NCBI GenBank assembly: GCA_943787485.1
Contig: CALSMP010000005.1
Span: 215,107-279,106 of the forward strand
Source of the DNA: an uncultured Luminiphilus sp.
GTDB lineage: Bacteria > Pseudomonadota > Gammaproteobacteria > Pseudomonadales > Halieaceae
DNA length: 64,000 nt
Reading direction: 5' to 3'
The translations under genes and the position numbers were made by a program. A model generated the notes under the pieces. That model was given only the letters and a program-made list of their open reading frames with translations, had not been told where the DNA came from and ran no database searches. Below are positions 1 to 9,702 of the stretch, piece after piece; the first letter of the stretch is position 1; every line of letters begins with the position of its first letter.

Positions 1-1457
1 GTGTTTCGCGGAAGTGAATCCGTCACGCGAATGTGCTTCGGTACCTTGAACTTGGCAATGCGGTTGATTAATTGCTCCCGAAGGCCGTCTGGATCCAACG
101 TAGTTTCTGGTGCCGCCACCACCATCGCCACCACGGCCTCTCCAAAATCCGCATCGGGGATACCAAATACCGCTGACTCAGCAACGCCCTCAAGCGTGTT
201 TAACAGCGCCTCAACCTCCTTCGGATAAACATTTAATCCACCAGTAATAACCATATCCTTGGAACGACCGACGATGGCCAGATAACCTTGACTATCAAAA
301 CGACCCTGATCACCGGTAACAAACCAGCCGTCGGCGGTGAAGTCCTCTTGGGTCTTTTCGGGCATTCGCCAATAACCGGCAAATACGTTGGCCCCACGCA
401 CTTCGATTTCGCCAATTTCCCCAGCGGGCACAGGCTGATGCTTGGAGGTACAAACCCGGATTTCAGTGCCGGGCAAGGGGAACCCTACGGTTCCGGCACG
501 GCGCTCCCCGTTAAGCGGATTGGAACTGTTCATACCTGTTTCACTCATGCCGTAGCGCTCGAGTATGGTGTGCCCCGTTCGGGCTGCAAAAGCACTGAAG
601 GTTTCTTCAAGTAACGGCGCGCTACCGGAGATAAACAGACGCATACTGGCGCAATCCGCGTTGCTAAAATCAGGATCCGCCAGCAGCCTTGTGTAGTAGG
701 TAGGTACCCCCATCATGACCGTGCTCTTGGGTAAACATGCCCTGACATCCTGACGATCAAACCCAGCGAGCCAGTTCATGGAAGCACCACTCATGAGAAC
801 GCAGTGGATTGCGACAAACAAACCGTGAACATGGAAGATGGGCAAACAATGGAGCAAGACGTCATCCGAGGTAAAACCCCAGTGGTCCACGAGCACCGCC
901 GCGTTACTGCGCAGATTTTCATGGGTCAACATAATCCCCTTCGGTCTGCCCGTTGTTCCCGAGGAATAGAGCAACACCGCGAGGTCTTCTGGTGCGCGCT
1001 CTGTGGTATCAAACACAGCACTTTGTTCTGCAGCCAAGCGGCTGAGCGAACCCTCCCCAACGGCATCCAGCGTGACAAGATGATCAATGCCACATTGCTT
1101 GCACAGTGCTCGATAGTTTTCTTCCTTGGAGGGATCGCAAACCACCAGCGCGGGCTCGGCATTCTCCAGAAAATACGCCATTTCCTCTTGGGAGTAGGCG
1201 GTATTCAGGGGATGAAAAACCAGTCCTGCCCGCAGCGTCGCCAAATAGAACCAAAGATTCGCCACCGATTTCTCGACTTGAACGCTGACACGGTCCCCAG
1301 GCTGTAAGCCAAGCGCCAACAGCGCATTGGCGAACCTCGCCGATTGGGCCTCAAGATCCCCATAGGTGTATACCATGCCACTTTGGTCAGTGAGCAATGG
1401 CGTTGCGGCGCTGGGTGCGCGCCGCGCTAGGGTGGCGTAAAAATTGCCGTGGGTCAC
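1..1457 (-). CDS. matB: Malonyl-CoA synthetase (MatB-type acyl-CoA ligase), 3' end cut by window edge
   Basis: ATP-dependent ligase predicted to make malonyl-CoA from malonate and CoA in the cytoplasm. I translated the minus strand by hand from a GTG at 1457 and found one open frame to the window edge, about 485 codons. The AMP-binding loop LLYSSGTTGRPKG is present. It is followed by blocks I associate with MatB: LLHCLPIFHVHGLFVA, ERYGMSETGMNSSNP and GTVGFPLPG. The adenylate-forming signatures TGDQGRFD and GGLNVYPKEVE are also seen. The GTG start is preceded by AGTAGG at about 9 bases and lies 16 bases after the stop of the deacetylase-like gene upstream, so the two are probably cotranscribed. 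A generic acyl-CoA synthetase is the alternative. The C-terminal part is missing only because the window ends. Confidence 0.85.
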   Translation of the reverse strand, partial: MTHGNFYATLARRAPSAATPLLTDQSGMVYTYGDLEAQSARFANALLALGLQPGDRVSVQVEKSVANLWFYLATLRAGLVFHPLNTAYSQEEMAYFLENAEPALVVCDPSKEENYRALCKQCGIDHLVTLDAVGEGSLSRLAAEQSAVFDTTERAPEDLAVLLYSSGTTGRPKGIMLTHENLRSNAAVLVDHWGFTSDDVLLHCLPIFHVHGLFVAIHCVLMSGASMNWLAGFDRQDVRACLPKSTVMMGVPTYYTRLLADPDFSNADCASMRLFISGSAPLLEETFSAFAARTGHTILERYGMSETGMNSSNPLNGERRAGTVGFPLPGTEIRVCTSKHQPVPAGEIGEIEVRGANVFAGYWRMPEKTQEDFTADGWFVTGDQGRFDSQGYLAIVGRSKDMVITGGLNVYPKEVEALLNTLEGVAESAVFGIPDADFGEAVVAMVVAAPETTLDPDGLREQLINRIAKFKVPKHIRVTDSLPRN

Positions 1458-1473
1458 CAGCGAATACCTACTG

Positions 1474-2586
1474 CTAGAGTCTTTTAAGGGTGGGCAAGGC
1501 CTGATCAATCGCCAGCTGCTGATGCGGTTGGAGATCCTGCCCCCCTAAACCGGCGTGGAGGGGCAAGAAGGGGTCTTCAACCCCGGTTTTAACGCCACTC
1601 AAGGCCTCCATCACCGCCAGGCCAAAGAAGGGAACGGTCCAGCTGTTGTATCCCCCTTCGTGGGTCAGCAACATTCGCCCGGCGCAATGCCGATCAGCGG
1701 TGGAAAGTAGCTTTTCGGTCAGTGATCGGTAACCCTCGCTGTGCATTTGCATGCGCCCCAAGGGGTCGTAGGCACCCGCATCGAAACCGCTGGGAACTAT
1801 AATCAATTCCGGCTCGAAGCGATCAAGCGCCGGCAATACAACTTGATCAAAAGCCGCCTCATACGCCCCGACACCCGAGCCTGGGGGTAGCGGGATATTG
1901 ATGTTGAAACCATCGCCCTTGCCCGATCCTGTTTCATGCACGTGCCCGGAATCTGGCGGGAAACAATTATCCTGGTGGACCGATATCGTCAGCGCGCGCG
2001 GGTCATCGTAGAACGCTGACTGGGTGCCATTGCCATGATGGACATCCCAATCCACGTAGGCTATCCGCGAAAGCCCAAAGGTTTCAAAGGCATGCATTCC
2101 CGCCAGCGCGGCGTTACCGAAAATGCAAAAACCCATGCCCTCACCCGCAATCGCATGATGACCCGGCGGCCTCACCAGGGCATAGGCGTTGTCCACGCTG
2201 CCCTCAAGGATTGCCTCCAATCCCGCGAGGACACCGCCTGCGGACAACATCGCTATCTCATAACTGCCCCGTCCGGCAGGCGTGAAAAATCCGGCATCTC
2301 CGCCGGTATCCGCGCTAATTTTTTTAACGTTCTCCAAATGCTCAGGCGTATGAAAACGCAAAATCTCCGCTTCGGTCGCGTGACGCGGCTTGATCATATG
2401 GAGCGCCTCATTCAACCCTGATACCTCGAGCAAGTTCCTAAACCGGCGCTTGGTCTCGGGGTTTTCGGCGTGAATATCGGGCTGAACCGGATTGCCGTAG
2501 GGCATCGGGCCCGCGTAGTTGCCGGTGTCATGCCACATATAAAGTTCATGGCAAATAAAGCCTGTACGCCTTTTTTTCAACGCCAT
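1474..2586 (-). CDS. Histone deacetylase/acetylpolyamine amidohydrolase family protein
   Basis: Zinc-dependent amidohydrolase of 370 residues, class II HDAC-like. It is predicted to remove acyl groups from acylated amines such as acetylpolyamines; the true substrate is unknown. The catalytic His pair is at 143-144 (RPPGHH). Zinc ligands are Asp181 and His183 (DWDVHHGNGT) and Asp269 (PSGFDAG). The EGGYN block near residue 312 carries the transition-state region. There is no signal peptide, so it is cytoplasmic. The ATG is preceded by GGAGAA at about 9 bases. It sits between an amidase and malonyl-CoA synthetase on the same strand, which suggests a role in amide or acylamine breakdown. The family is clear, the substrate is not. 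Confidence 0.88.
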   Translation of the reverse strand: MALKKRRTGFICHELYMWHDTGNYAGPMPYGNPVQPDIHAENPETKRRFRNLLEVSGLNEALHMIKPRHATEAEILRFHTPEHLENVKKISADTGGDAGFFTPAGRGSYEIAMLSAGGVLAGLEAILEGSVDNAYALVRPPGHHAIAGEGMGFCIFGNAALAGMHAFETFGLSRIAYVDWDVHHGNGTQSAFYDDPRALTISVHQDNCFPPDSGHVHETGSGKGDGFNINIPLPPGSGVGAYEAAFDQVVLPALDRFEPELIIVPSGFDAGAYDPLGRMQMHSEGYRSLTEKLLSTADRHCAGRMLLTHEGGYNSWTVPFFGLAVMEALSGVKTGVEDPFLPLHAGLGGQDLQPHQQLAIDQALPTLKRL

Positions 2587-2625
2587 TGCTCTTTCTCCGA
2601 TGTTAACGAATAGCTTAAGTCAGTC

Positions 2626-4158
2626 TTACGCGTTGCCCGCGTAAACAGCGGGCTTTCTGCCTCGCCACGGCCGGGCGCGCTCAAGCTGCCCCGCAAGCGA
2701 CAACAGCAGCGCATCCTGTCCCACCGCTGCTGACAGCATACTCCCTATCGGCAACCCATTCTTACTCTGGCCAAGGGGTACTGACATGGAAGGCTGACCC
2801 GTCATATTGTACAAATGGGTAAAGGCCGACACAGCTTTAAATCGGCGGGTATAGGCGAGCAAGTCGTCGCCCTCCTGATAGGTGATCGTCCCAAGTTGCG
2901 GAGCAGGGGTCGATGTAACCGGCTGCAGTACAACATCGTACTGACGGTGAAAAGCCGCCATTTGAAATCCAATCCCATGCATAAGTTGAAGCGACCCCGC
3001 GACGTCGGCGCCAGAGTACTTGGCACCTTCCCGTCGAATCATATGCGTCATAGGCTCCAACTCTTCGACTGCGATGGGGCGCCCTCTCGACTGCTCGACA
3101 TAATCGAGCCAGGCTGTCATATCGCTGGCGATCAAGGTGTTCTGAACGGCGTTGAGCATGTTGTAGTCAATGCCGGGAGCCGCTTCTTCAACATGATGCC
3201 CTAACATCTCAAGCAGCATGGCGGTATCGGTAATACAAGCCCGCACATCATCATCCAGATCGACCGCGGGCTCTGTCAGATTTAGTGCCACTCGCAGCCG
3301 CCTCGGGTCTCGCTTGCTACGCTCCAAAAATCCCTCATTACCCAAACCCGCGCCGTAAGGCGCACCGGACTGATAGCCCGCCAATAACTCGAGCATGAGG
3401 GCACTATCTCGCACGGTGTGACAGACGACATGACCGACCGACATGCCCGCACCTTGCGTGCCGGGCGTCAGACCTCGGGTGGGTTTCAGGCCAAAAACGC
3501 CGCAGTGATTGGCCGGAACGCGTATTGATCCGCCTCCGTCAGTCGCGTGGGCCATGGGCAAGATACCGGACGCGACCGCCGCGGCTGAACCCCCGCTCGA
3601 CCCACCGGTACTGTGCGCTATATTCCACGGATTCAAGCAGTCCCCCAGGTGAGTCCCTTCTGTTGTAAGCGCCAGACCAAATTCGGGGGTATTGGTTTTA
3701 CCAAAAATCAAAAGGCCCGCTGCTTTAAATCGCCGCACAATCTCTGAGTCTGAAGTGGCCACTTGATTGGCATTTAAGGCGGAACCAGCGCTCGTCACAG
3801 TACCGCCGAGGCTTATCCCCAAATCCTTCAGTAAAAAAGGAACGCCGCTAAAGGGACCGGTTGGCAGGCCATTACTCAAGGCGGCCTGGGCAAGCTCAAT
3901 ATGATCCTGCGCGAGTACATTCAGGATTGGGTTGACCCGCTCGAGCCGGCGAACCGTCTCATCCAGCACGTCTTGCGCCGATACATCGCCTCGCGCAATC
4001 CACTGGGCAAGGGTTGTTGCATCAGCATCATCCCACGAGGTGACCAAGTCCCCTGCCCCCGCGTCTGCGTGCGCCCCTGCCGCTCGGAGCATCGGCAGAA
4101 GACCCGCCAGCGAGGCCAAACCACCCTGTCTCAGTACCTCACGTCGCGTAACTGCCAC
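2626..4158 (-). CDS. Secreted amidase (amidase signature family), Tat signal
   Basis: Amidase of 510 residues that hydrolyses a carboxylic amide to acid plus ammonia or amine. It begins with a twin-arginine leader ([10 protein letters not shown], then a hydrophobic stretch ending near residue 32), so it is probably exported folded to the periplasm. The Ser-cisSer-Lys triad is visible: Lys111 in FLLKD, the GGSSGGS motif at 185-191 with the cis-Ser, and nucleophile Ser211 in DGGGSIRVP. It starts 3 bases from the stop of the lipoprotein amidohydrolase, so the two are an operon. Substrate not predictable; aryl amides would suit the neighbourhood. A second amidase of the same family lies at 25530. 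Confidence 0.9.
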   Translation of the reverse strand: MAVTRREVLRQGGLASLAGLLPMLRAAGAHADAGAGDLVTSWDDADATTLAQWIARGDVSAQDVLDETVRRLERVNPILNVLAQDHIELAQAALSNGLPTGPFSGVPFLLKDLGISLGGTVTSAGSALNANQVATSDSEIVRRFKAAGLLIFGKTNTPEFGLALTTEGTHLGDCLNPWNIAHSTGGSSGGSAAAVASGILPMAHATDGGGSIRVPANHCGVFGLKPTRGLTPGTQGAGMSVGHVVCHTVRDSALMLELLAGYQSGAPYGAGLGNEGFLERSKRDPRRLRVALNLTEPAVDLDDDVRACITDTAMLLEMLGHHVEEAAPGIDYNMLNAVQNTLIASDMTAWLDYVEQSRGRPIAVEELEPMTHMIRREGAKYSGADVAGSLQLMHGIGFQMAAFHRQYDVVLQPVTSTPAPQLGTITYQEGDDLLAYTRRFKAVSAFTHLYNMTGQPSMSVPLGQSKNGLPIGSMLSAAVGQDALLLSLAGQLERARPWRGRKPAVYAGNA

Positions 4159-4161
4159 AGG

Positions 4162-5934
4162 TCACTGACCCCACACTTTTACACCCCGAAACCAGGTTTG
4201 CTCTGCGGCGGTCTCAGAGACAGCGCTAATGGGGATTTCATGAGGATCTTGATTGAGCACAATAAAGTCGGCCGACTTGCCCACCGCAACTTCCCCCGCG
4301 AACTGTCCAAATCCCATGATGGCCGCAGCTCGCGTAGTCCAAAGGGGAATAGCCTCGTCAAGACTAATAGCCTGTTCGACCCAGAATGTGTCGTCACTGC
4401 CGTTGGTTGGATGCTGTCGCGTTACCAGGGACTCAATGGCTGGCCAGGGGTTCATGTCAGCGGCGGCAGCCGGCCAGTCGGAACCCCCGTTGATGGGCGC
4501 GCCCGCGGCCAGCAAATCCTTGGTTGGCCAATACTCAGCCCCGCGAGGCAAGCCCACAGCTTGGACAACCGAGTCAATAATCGGTCTGGGATACCACAGG
4601 TACGGCGTGAAATCCGCCACTGCATTTAAGGTGTTAAACCGCGGAATATCCTCAGGCGCTACGTAGCCTGCATGAGCAAGCGAAATTGGTCTAGCGGTAT
4701 TGCCATTTGCGGCGCGGGCATAGGCAATGGCGTCGAGCGCGACCCTCACGGCACCGTCTCCGGCGGTGTGGATTTTGATCAGATAACCCGCACCATCAAA
4801 TTCAGCAACCGCTTGGTTTAACTCGTCGGTGGGAATCATCTGCATCCCCAATGTCGACTCGGGGTGCTGTTCATCAGTGGTATAGGGCGCCAGCATCAGC
4901 GCTGAACGCGATGCCGTTGGAACCCCATCCAGAAAAAATTTGATGGCTTTGATGTGCGTATTGGGTGAGGCATATTTAGCGACTCTCGCGTCATAGGCCG
5001 CCACGGGCTCCAGCGGTACCATCTTCGCTCCGTGACCGTAACTCTGCTGGTACAGCAGCGCATGGACGGTGAGTTCACCGTCATTATCGGCGTCCTGATA
5101 AGCCAGAAGCGCACTCTCAGGTACCCGCGCATCGCCAAAAGCTGTTACCCCAAAGCCATTGGCGATCTGGGATACAGCGGCGATTGCTGCTGCTTTGTTT
5201 TGTCGGGTGTGGGGTGGAATCTGACTACTCACAACTCCTGCCGCCGCTTCGAGCAACACGCCGTTGGGAATGCCGTTAGCATCGCGAACGAAAACGCCCC
5301 CTTCTGGATCGGCGGTGTCAGCGCTCAGTGTGATACCCGCTAACTCCATGGCCTTGGTATTGGCCCAACCGTGGTGTGCCGAGTCGTCATCGAGGAACAC
5401 CGGATGGTCATTGGCGACCGCATCAAGAAACTCTCGTGGAGACTCGATGTTGTTGTCGACAAAGAAATTGCTGTTCCACTGCCCACCAACAATCCATTCA
5501 GGCGCATCGGGGGATGAGGCACAAGCGCTGATCGTATCGGCGAGCTGGTCGGGGGTCGTGCTGAAATCAAAATTGCACATATACAACACTTTCTCGCCGC
5601 CCTGCCACGGGTGCACATGCGCATCGATTAGGCCCGGGAGGATGGCTTTGCCCCCCATGTCAAAGATCTGCGTGGTATCCCCCGCCATCGCTAGGGCCCT
5701 ATCCGAGTCACCGACATAACTAAAACGACCGTTACTGATTGCAAAGGCATCAGCGCGACTGGCCGACGTGCCGTCTGTGTAAACCACCGCATTGAGAACA
5801 ACAGCATCAACCGACGAGTCGATGAGCGGGACCGCCACCTCTTGAGAGGAGTCCGACCCTCCGCAAGACGTTACCGACAAGCCCAGCACCATGCTGAAGC
5901 CAGCCAACCAAGAAATACGCGTCAGAGTGTTCAT
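4162..5934 (-). CDS. Lipoprotein amidohydrolase (YtcJ-like amidohydrolase family 3)
   Basis: Metal-dependent amidohydrolase of about 590 residues, tethered to a membrane. From the ATG at 5934 the leader ends in a lipobox VTSC with Cys24. An upstream TTG at 5961 is possible, but GGAGAG about 9 bases before 5934 favours the ATG. The metal-binding HxH is at 106-108 (GLIDAHVHPW), and late blocks such as GSDWP match the YtcJ group. Substrates of this group are mostly unproven amides or cyclic ureas. It lies just after TonB receptor 1 and just before the Tat amidase. A paralogue in the same position after receptor 3 (39060-40838) shows that receptor plus amidohydrolase is a repeated module. Confidence 0.85.
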   Translation of the reverse strand: MNTLTRISWLAGFSMVLGLSVTSCGGSDSSQEVAVPLIDSSVDAVVLNAVVYTDGTSASRADAFAISNGRFSYVGDSDRALAMAGDTTQIFDMGGKAILPGLIDAHVHPWQGGEKVLYMCNFDFSTTPDQLADTISACASSPDAPEWIVGGQWNSNFFVDNNIESPREFLDAVANDHPVFLDDDSAHHGWANTKAMELAGITLSADTADPEGGVFVRDANGIPNGVLLEAAAGVVSSQIPPHTRQNKAAAIAAVSQIANGFGVTAFGDARVPESALLAYQDADNDGELTVHALLYQQSYGHGAKMVPLEPVAAYDARVAKYASPNTHIKAIKFFLDGVPTASRSALMLAPYTTDEQHPESTLGMQMIPTDELNQAVAEFDGAGYLIKIHTAGDGAVRVALDAIAYARAANGNTARPISLAHAGYVAPEDIPRFNTLNAVADFTPYLWYPRPIIDSVVQAVGLPRGAEYWPTKDLLAAGAPINGGSDWPAAAADMNPWPAIESLVTRQHPTNGSDDTFWVEQAISLDEAIPLWTTRAAAIMGFGQFAGEVAVGKSADFIVLNQDPHEIPISAVSETAAEQTWFRGVKVWGQ

Positions 5935-5959
5935 CGCTAGGCTCTCCAAGAAAGAAGAC

Positions 5960-5982
5960 AAAAAAGGGGCCGTGTTGGCCCC
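5960..5982 (-). terminator. Intrinsic terminator after TonB receptor 1
   Basis: Read on the minus strand, a 6-bp GC stem GGGGCC/GGCCCC with loop AACAC is followed at once by six T. It lies in the short gap between the receptor stop (5999) and the amidohydrolase start (5934). It may end transcription fully, or it may lower downstream expression relative to the receptor. Confidence 0.85.
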
Positions 5983-5998
5983 TGTTTAGATCAATGCG

Positions 5999-8437
5999 TT
6001 ACTGTCCGATGAAGTAACTGACGGTCACACCGTAGGTTCTTGGCATACCCCATGTTCGAACATAGGGACCATTACCCCCGCCGTAGGCCGAGGGATAGTA
6101 GTCTTCATCCGAAAGGTTCTTGACCCAGCCCATGACGCGCCAGGCACCGTCCTGTGATCCCAGGCCGATACGCGCATTGGCTACGGTGTAGTCCTCAGTG
6201 GCATCCTCGGGTCGCGGCCCACCGGTCGTGGAACCCGTGTGGTTGAGATCAGCCGAGACATCCATCATCAAACTTCCCCCGAGGGAGAACTCGTATCGTG
6301 CAAAGAGGGTGTACGAGAAATCCGGCGCCATCGCGAGCTCTTGGCCAGAGGCGTCGTAGTAGTTGATATTATTTGGATAGGAACTGTTCGCCGTATCAAC
6401 CGCCTGCCATTTTTTGACCTCGGTATCCAACCACGCGCCATTGGCCGCCACCGTAAGGCCTTCTGTCGGCTGCCAGGTGAGCTCGAGCTCCGCACCCATA
6501 ATTTCAGACTCGTCGACATTGGTCAGGCCAGAAATGTTTCCCACCAATGTGACCGCGCGATCTTGCTCCTGCTTATCTTCGTAATCGTAGAAGAACACCG
6601 CGCCATTAAGTTGCATGGCGCCGTTTAGCAGCGTTGCTTTGGTGCCCACTTCGTAGGCGGTCAGCACCTCCTCCTCGTAGGGGATGAGCTGTGTGGTGGT
6701 ATTGGAGTTGGCGCCATTGAAACCACCGGACTTAAAGCCGTTGGACACCGAGCCATACACCAACAGATCATCGCTGGGCCGCCAATCAAGACCGACTTTC
6801 CCCGTCAGGCGACTGGTGTCGACACTGTCTTCGTAAGGATTGAAGGAGGGATCAAAGCCCCCAATATCGTTGATAGTTCCGCAATCACCGGGACCTAACT
6901 CAAAGGGGCTGCCCGCAAGACCAAAAACGTTGTTTAAGAAAAGGCCCAAGGAACCATCATCGGCCACGTAAGTACAACCCTGCCAGTCACGCGTCTCGTT
7001 GGTGTAACGGGCACCTAGGACCAACGACAGTGCATCGGTAAGCCCAATTTCAACGTGGCCGAACACCGCAGCGGACTCCGTCTCCTGCTGATACTTGGTA
7101 TCCAACTCACGAATAGGGTTTGGGGCAAATAGGCCGACACCGAAAGGAATACTCGCTAGCGCATACACCGAATCCGACATGAAATAGTGGTAGTACTCAT
7201 CCATATCGTCGTAGGAATAATACAGCCCCCCTACCCAACTCATGCGATCGGATTCTCCCGACAACCGGATTTCCTGACTGAACACCTGCAGATCAGTCGT
7301 GTTGATATTACTGGAATCGTTATAGAAACCGCCGTCCCAGTCATTGGCTTCCTCGCGCTGGAAGTCGCTGTAACCACTGATCGCCGTCAGGGTCATATCG
7401 CCGATCTCCCAATCCAGACGCAGTGCCACATTAGTTGTCTGGTTGTCACGCTGGGGCCGAAGATCGAAGGTGCGCCCGGTGATAGGGCTCGTGTAGCTGT
7501 TCGTCCATCCGGCCTTGGTGTTGTCACCTGTTGAAAACCATGGGGGCGTCTGTCCAAAGTTGGCGCCACCGGGGATCAGGTACTGGTCCATCGGGAGGTA
7601 TGGCGCCATGAAAGGAGCGATGCCAATGTCGGTACCGTCATAGGCGGTGTTTGCCGTGTTTTCCGACTGATCATCCACATAGCTGACCATCAACTTTGCG
7701 GTAAAGGAGTCGCTGAAATCAGACTCAACCGTACCTCGTATTGCCATGACATCATCGCGACCCAACTCGTCATCACCGACGGTGCTTTCCTGCCAGCCCT
7801 CGTTAGATTTTACGTAGCGCGCCGCTAGGCGACCGCGGGTCGATTCACCCAAGCTGCCGCTGACGAAGCCTTCGAGATCATAGGCCGAGTAGCGGCCATA
7901 GCTGCCGGTGATGCCAGCAGAGAATTCTTCGGTTGGGGCACGACTAATGAAGTTGATCTGCCCCGCGGTGGTATTTCGACCGTAAAGGTCGCCCTGTGGC
8001 CCTTTCAGAATTTCCACCCGGTCGGTGTCGAACAATAAGCCGCGTGTCATCACCGCGTAAGGCATGGCGACCTCGTCAAAATAAATGCCCACTGTCGATG
8101 ATGCGGCCGTGGAATAGTCTTGGAATCCCACGCCCCGAATAGTGTAGAGAGGCACGCCGGTGGCGGCAGTCTCGTTCACCGTAAGCCCGGGGGTATACAT
8201 GGCGATATCCTCTGCGCTAAGAACGCCAAGCTCTCGAATTTGTTCGCCGGTGAAGGTGTTAATCGCAATACCAACATCGTTGGCGCTTTGCTCGCGTTTT
8301 TGCGCCGTAACAACGACCTCTTCCAGCTGCATGGCTGCCACAGGCAGCGTTAAAGATGCCGCGGCAACAGCCACAGCCAATACGTTCAATCCGGGCTTTC
8401 TGAATAAGCTTTGGCTGAATGTAGTCTCGTTTTGCAT
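5999..8437 (-). CDS. TonB-dependent outer-membrane receptor 1
   Basis: Outer-membrane active-transport receptor of 812 residues. It has an N-terminal signal peptide ending around PVAAMQ, a TonB box-like EEVVVTAQKREQ, a plug domain with the PQGDLYGRNTTAGQINF block, and a long beta-barrel with aromatic alternation that ends in a strand finishing YFIGQ. The plug and barrel resemble receptors of the type abundant in marine gammaproteobacteria and sphingomonads, which often take up organic substrates rather than siderophores. The ligand is unknown. Downstream are a lipoprotein amidohydrolase and a Tat amidase, so an amide-containing ligand is a reasonable inference. AGGGGACC precedes the start. 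Confidence 0.92.
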   Translation of the reverse strand: MQNETTFSQSLFRKPGLNVLAVAVAAASLTLPVAAMQLEEVVVTAQKREQSANDVGIAINTFTGEQIRELGVLSAEDIAMYTPGLTVNETAATGVPLYTIRGVGFQDYSTAASSTVGIYFDEVAMPYAVMTRGLLFDTDRVEILKGPQGDLYGRNTTAGQINFISRAPTEEFSAGITGSYGRYSAYDLEGFVSGSLGESTRGRLAARYVKSNEGWQESTVGDDELGRDDVMAIRGTVESDFSDSFTAKLMVSYVDDQSENTANTAYDGTDIGIAPFMAPYLPMDQYLIPGGANFGQTPPWFSTGDNTKAGWTNSYTSPITGRTFDLRPQRDNQTTNVALRLDWEIGDMTLTAISGYSDFQREEANDWDGGFYNDSSNINTTDLQVFSQEIRLSGESDRMSWVGGLYYSYDDMDEYYHYFMSDSVYALASIPFGVGLFAPNPIRELDTKYQQETESAAVFGHVEIGLTDALSLVLGARYTNETRDWQGCTYVADDGSLGLFLNNVFGLAGSPFELGPGDCGTINDIGGFDPSFNPYEDSVDTSRLTGKVGLDWRPSDDLLVYGSVSNGFKSGGFNGANSNTTTQLIPYEEEVLTAYEVGTKATLLNGAMQLNGAVFFYDYEDKQEQDRAVTLVGNISGLTNVDESEIMGAELELTWQPTEGLTVAANGAWLDTEVKKWQAVDTANSSYPNNINYYDASGQELAMAPDFSYTLFARYEFSLGGSLMMDVSADLNHTGSTTGGPRPEDATEDYTVANARIGLGSQDGAWRVMGWVKNLSDEDYYPSAYGGGNGPYVRTWGMPRTYGVTVSYFIGQ

Positions 8438-8493
8438 TTCGATGGTCCCCTCATGCCGCCGATGAACTCGGCTTTCACGTTTTTGTTGAGGAT

Positions 8494-8514
8494 GAGCTAA
8501 CGCTCAGTTACCTC
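8494..8514. promoter_or_regulatory. Inverted repeat upstream of TonB receptor 1
   Basis: Half-sites GAGCTAAC and GTTACCTC are separated by GCTCA, about 60 bases before the receptor start. The half-site resembles the AGGTAAC arm of the palindromes at 15143, 43355 and 45601, but the spacer is 5 instead of 2 bases. It is a possible operator only. No clear -35/-10 pair was found around it. The rest of the 190-base gap holds nothing I can assign. Confidence 0.35.
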
Positions 8515-8628
8515 GCTTCTATCACCGCGTACCTGTTTGAATATACCGACACAAAGCTAATTGTTATTGACCAATCCGGCCATCAACTTGACGTTAATTC
8601 GCTCTCCCGCAGGGTGCACAGGGCAAGC

Positions 8629-9702
8629 CTATTGCAGCAGCGCTTTGATACTTTCGCGATAGCTTTGGGGCGTCTCGCCCACCCAGGAGCGAAACGCCCG
8701 GCTGAAAGCGGACAACTCGGAATACCCAAGCTCGAAGGCAATATCGGTCAGAGACGCTTTGGAATTGGCCAACAAAAACTTAGCCCGTCGCTCCCTCGCC
8801 AAATTCTTCGCCTCCTGAAAGGTATATCCCTGCTCCGCCAGTTTTCTTCGCAGGGTTCGCGGCGAAATCTGGAGTCGCTGAGCTATGCTCTCTGAATCGG
8901 TGTACTCCATTGATTCCTGCAGCATGATGTGGCGGCAGACTGTACTGACAAACCCCTGATGCTCATCACCTAGAGAAAAATAGGTCTCCATGGCACTGGC
9001 AAGAATACGAAACAACAACTTGTTGCTGGTCAGGAAGGGTTGATTGAGAAATTTCGGGTGGAAACGAATGCTATTGTGTTCGCTTTCAAAAGTAAGCTGG
9101 CAGTTAAAAAAGCTCTGCAACTCACTAATATCATTGGGTTTATCGTGCTGGAAAGTCACCTCAAGCAAGGGGATTCGACTCCGAGTAGCCACGTTTAAGG
9201 TTTGCACCAAAAAACCCATCAAATAGTCATTCAGTTGCACCATTCCCGAGCCTGCTTCGTGCAGCAGATCAGCGCTGAATTGGGCCGGGCTGTACCCTGG
9301 CTGAAAATCCGTTTTGATTGCGGTGTCGATGTACTGGTCGTAGGCGTTCAAGAAAGCAAGCCCCTCGCCCACTGAAGGCGCCGCCACCATCGCGACGACT
9401 AACAAGCTGCTCGATTCGTAATGAAAGTCCTGCCCCATCGACAGTCCCATGAATGGATTGCTTGTCACCTCAGCGGCGCGCTGGAACAGGCTGGCAACGC
9501 GCTCTACCGGTAGCGGCCGGTCGTACTCTTCGCTATTGTTAAAGTTGATGTCACAGGCTTCAAAAATCGGACCAGGATTTACCTCCCGATCCATAAGGTA
9601 ATCTCTGACGTACGCCGCAAATCGCGGCGATAGGCTGGGGGCGAACCCCGGCTCGCTGACGAGGTGAAGTGCCCCCTTAGTCCTTGCGAATGACCTGGGC
9701 AT
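8629..9702 (-). CDS. AraC-family transcriptional regulator
   Basis: DNA-binding regulator of up to 357 residues. The N-terminal two thirds resemble the arabinose-binding-like domain found in OruR-type regulators. The C-terminal 85 residues hold two helix-turn-helix motifs, including SPRTLRRKLAEQGYTF and the family signature IAFELGYSELSAFSRAFRSW. The start is uncertain: the ATG at 9702 lies 26 bases inside the upstream cytochrome gene, and internal starts are possible. It is the last gene on the strand after the aromatic amine dehydrogenase operon and just before TonB receptor 1. It may control either; which one is an inference. Confidence 0.9.
   Translation of the reverse strand: MPRSFARTKGALHLVSEPGFAPSLSPRFAAYVRDYLMDREVNPGPIFEACDINFNNSEEYDRPLPVERVASLFQRAAEVTSNPFMGLSMGQDFHYESSSLLVVAMVAAPSVGEGLAFLNAYDQYIDTAIKTDFQPGYSPAQFSADLLHEAGSGMVQLNDYLMGFLVQTLNVATRSRIPLLEVTFQHDKPNDISELQSFFNCQLTFESEHNSIRFHPKFLNQPFLTSNKLLFRILASAMETYFSLGDEHQGFVSTVCRHIMLQESMEYTDSESIAQRLQISPRTLRRKLAEQGYTFQEAKNLARERRAKFLLANSKASLTDIAFELGYSELSAFSRAFRSWVGETPQSYRESIKALLQ

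Noticed and set aside
804..1307. Long plus-strand open frame
   Set aside because: It is antisense to a continuous minus-strand MatB reading frame with all family motifs; no ribosome site or recognisable domain.
8494..8514. Fourth copy of the AGGTAAC palindrome
   Set aside because: Half-sites are similar but the spacer is 5 rather than 2 bases, which would change the helical phase; kept only as a low-confidence inverted repeat.
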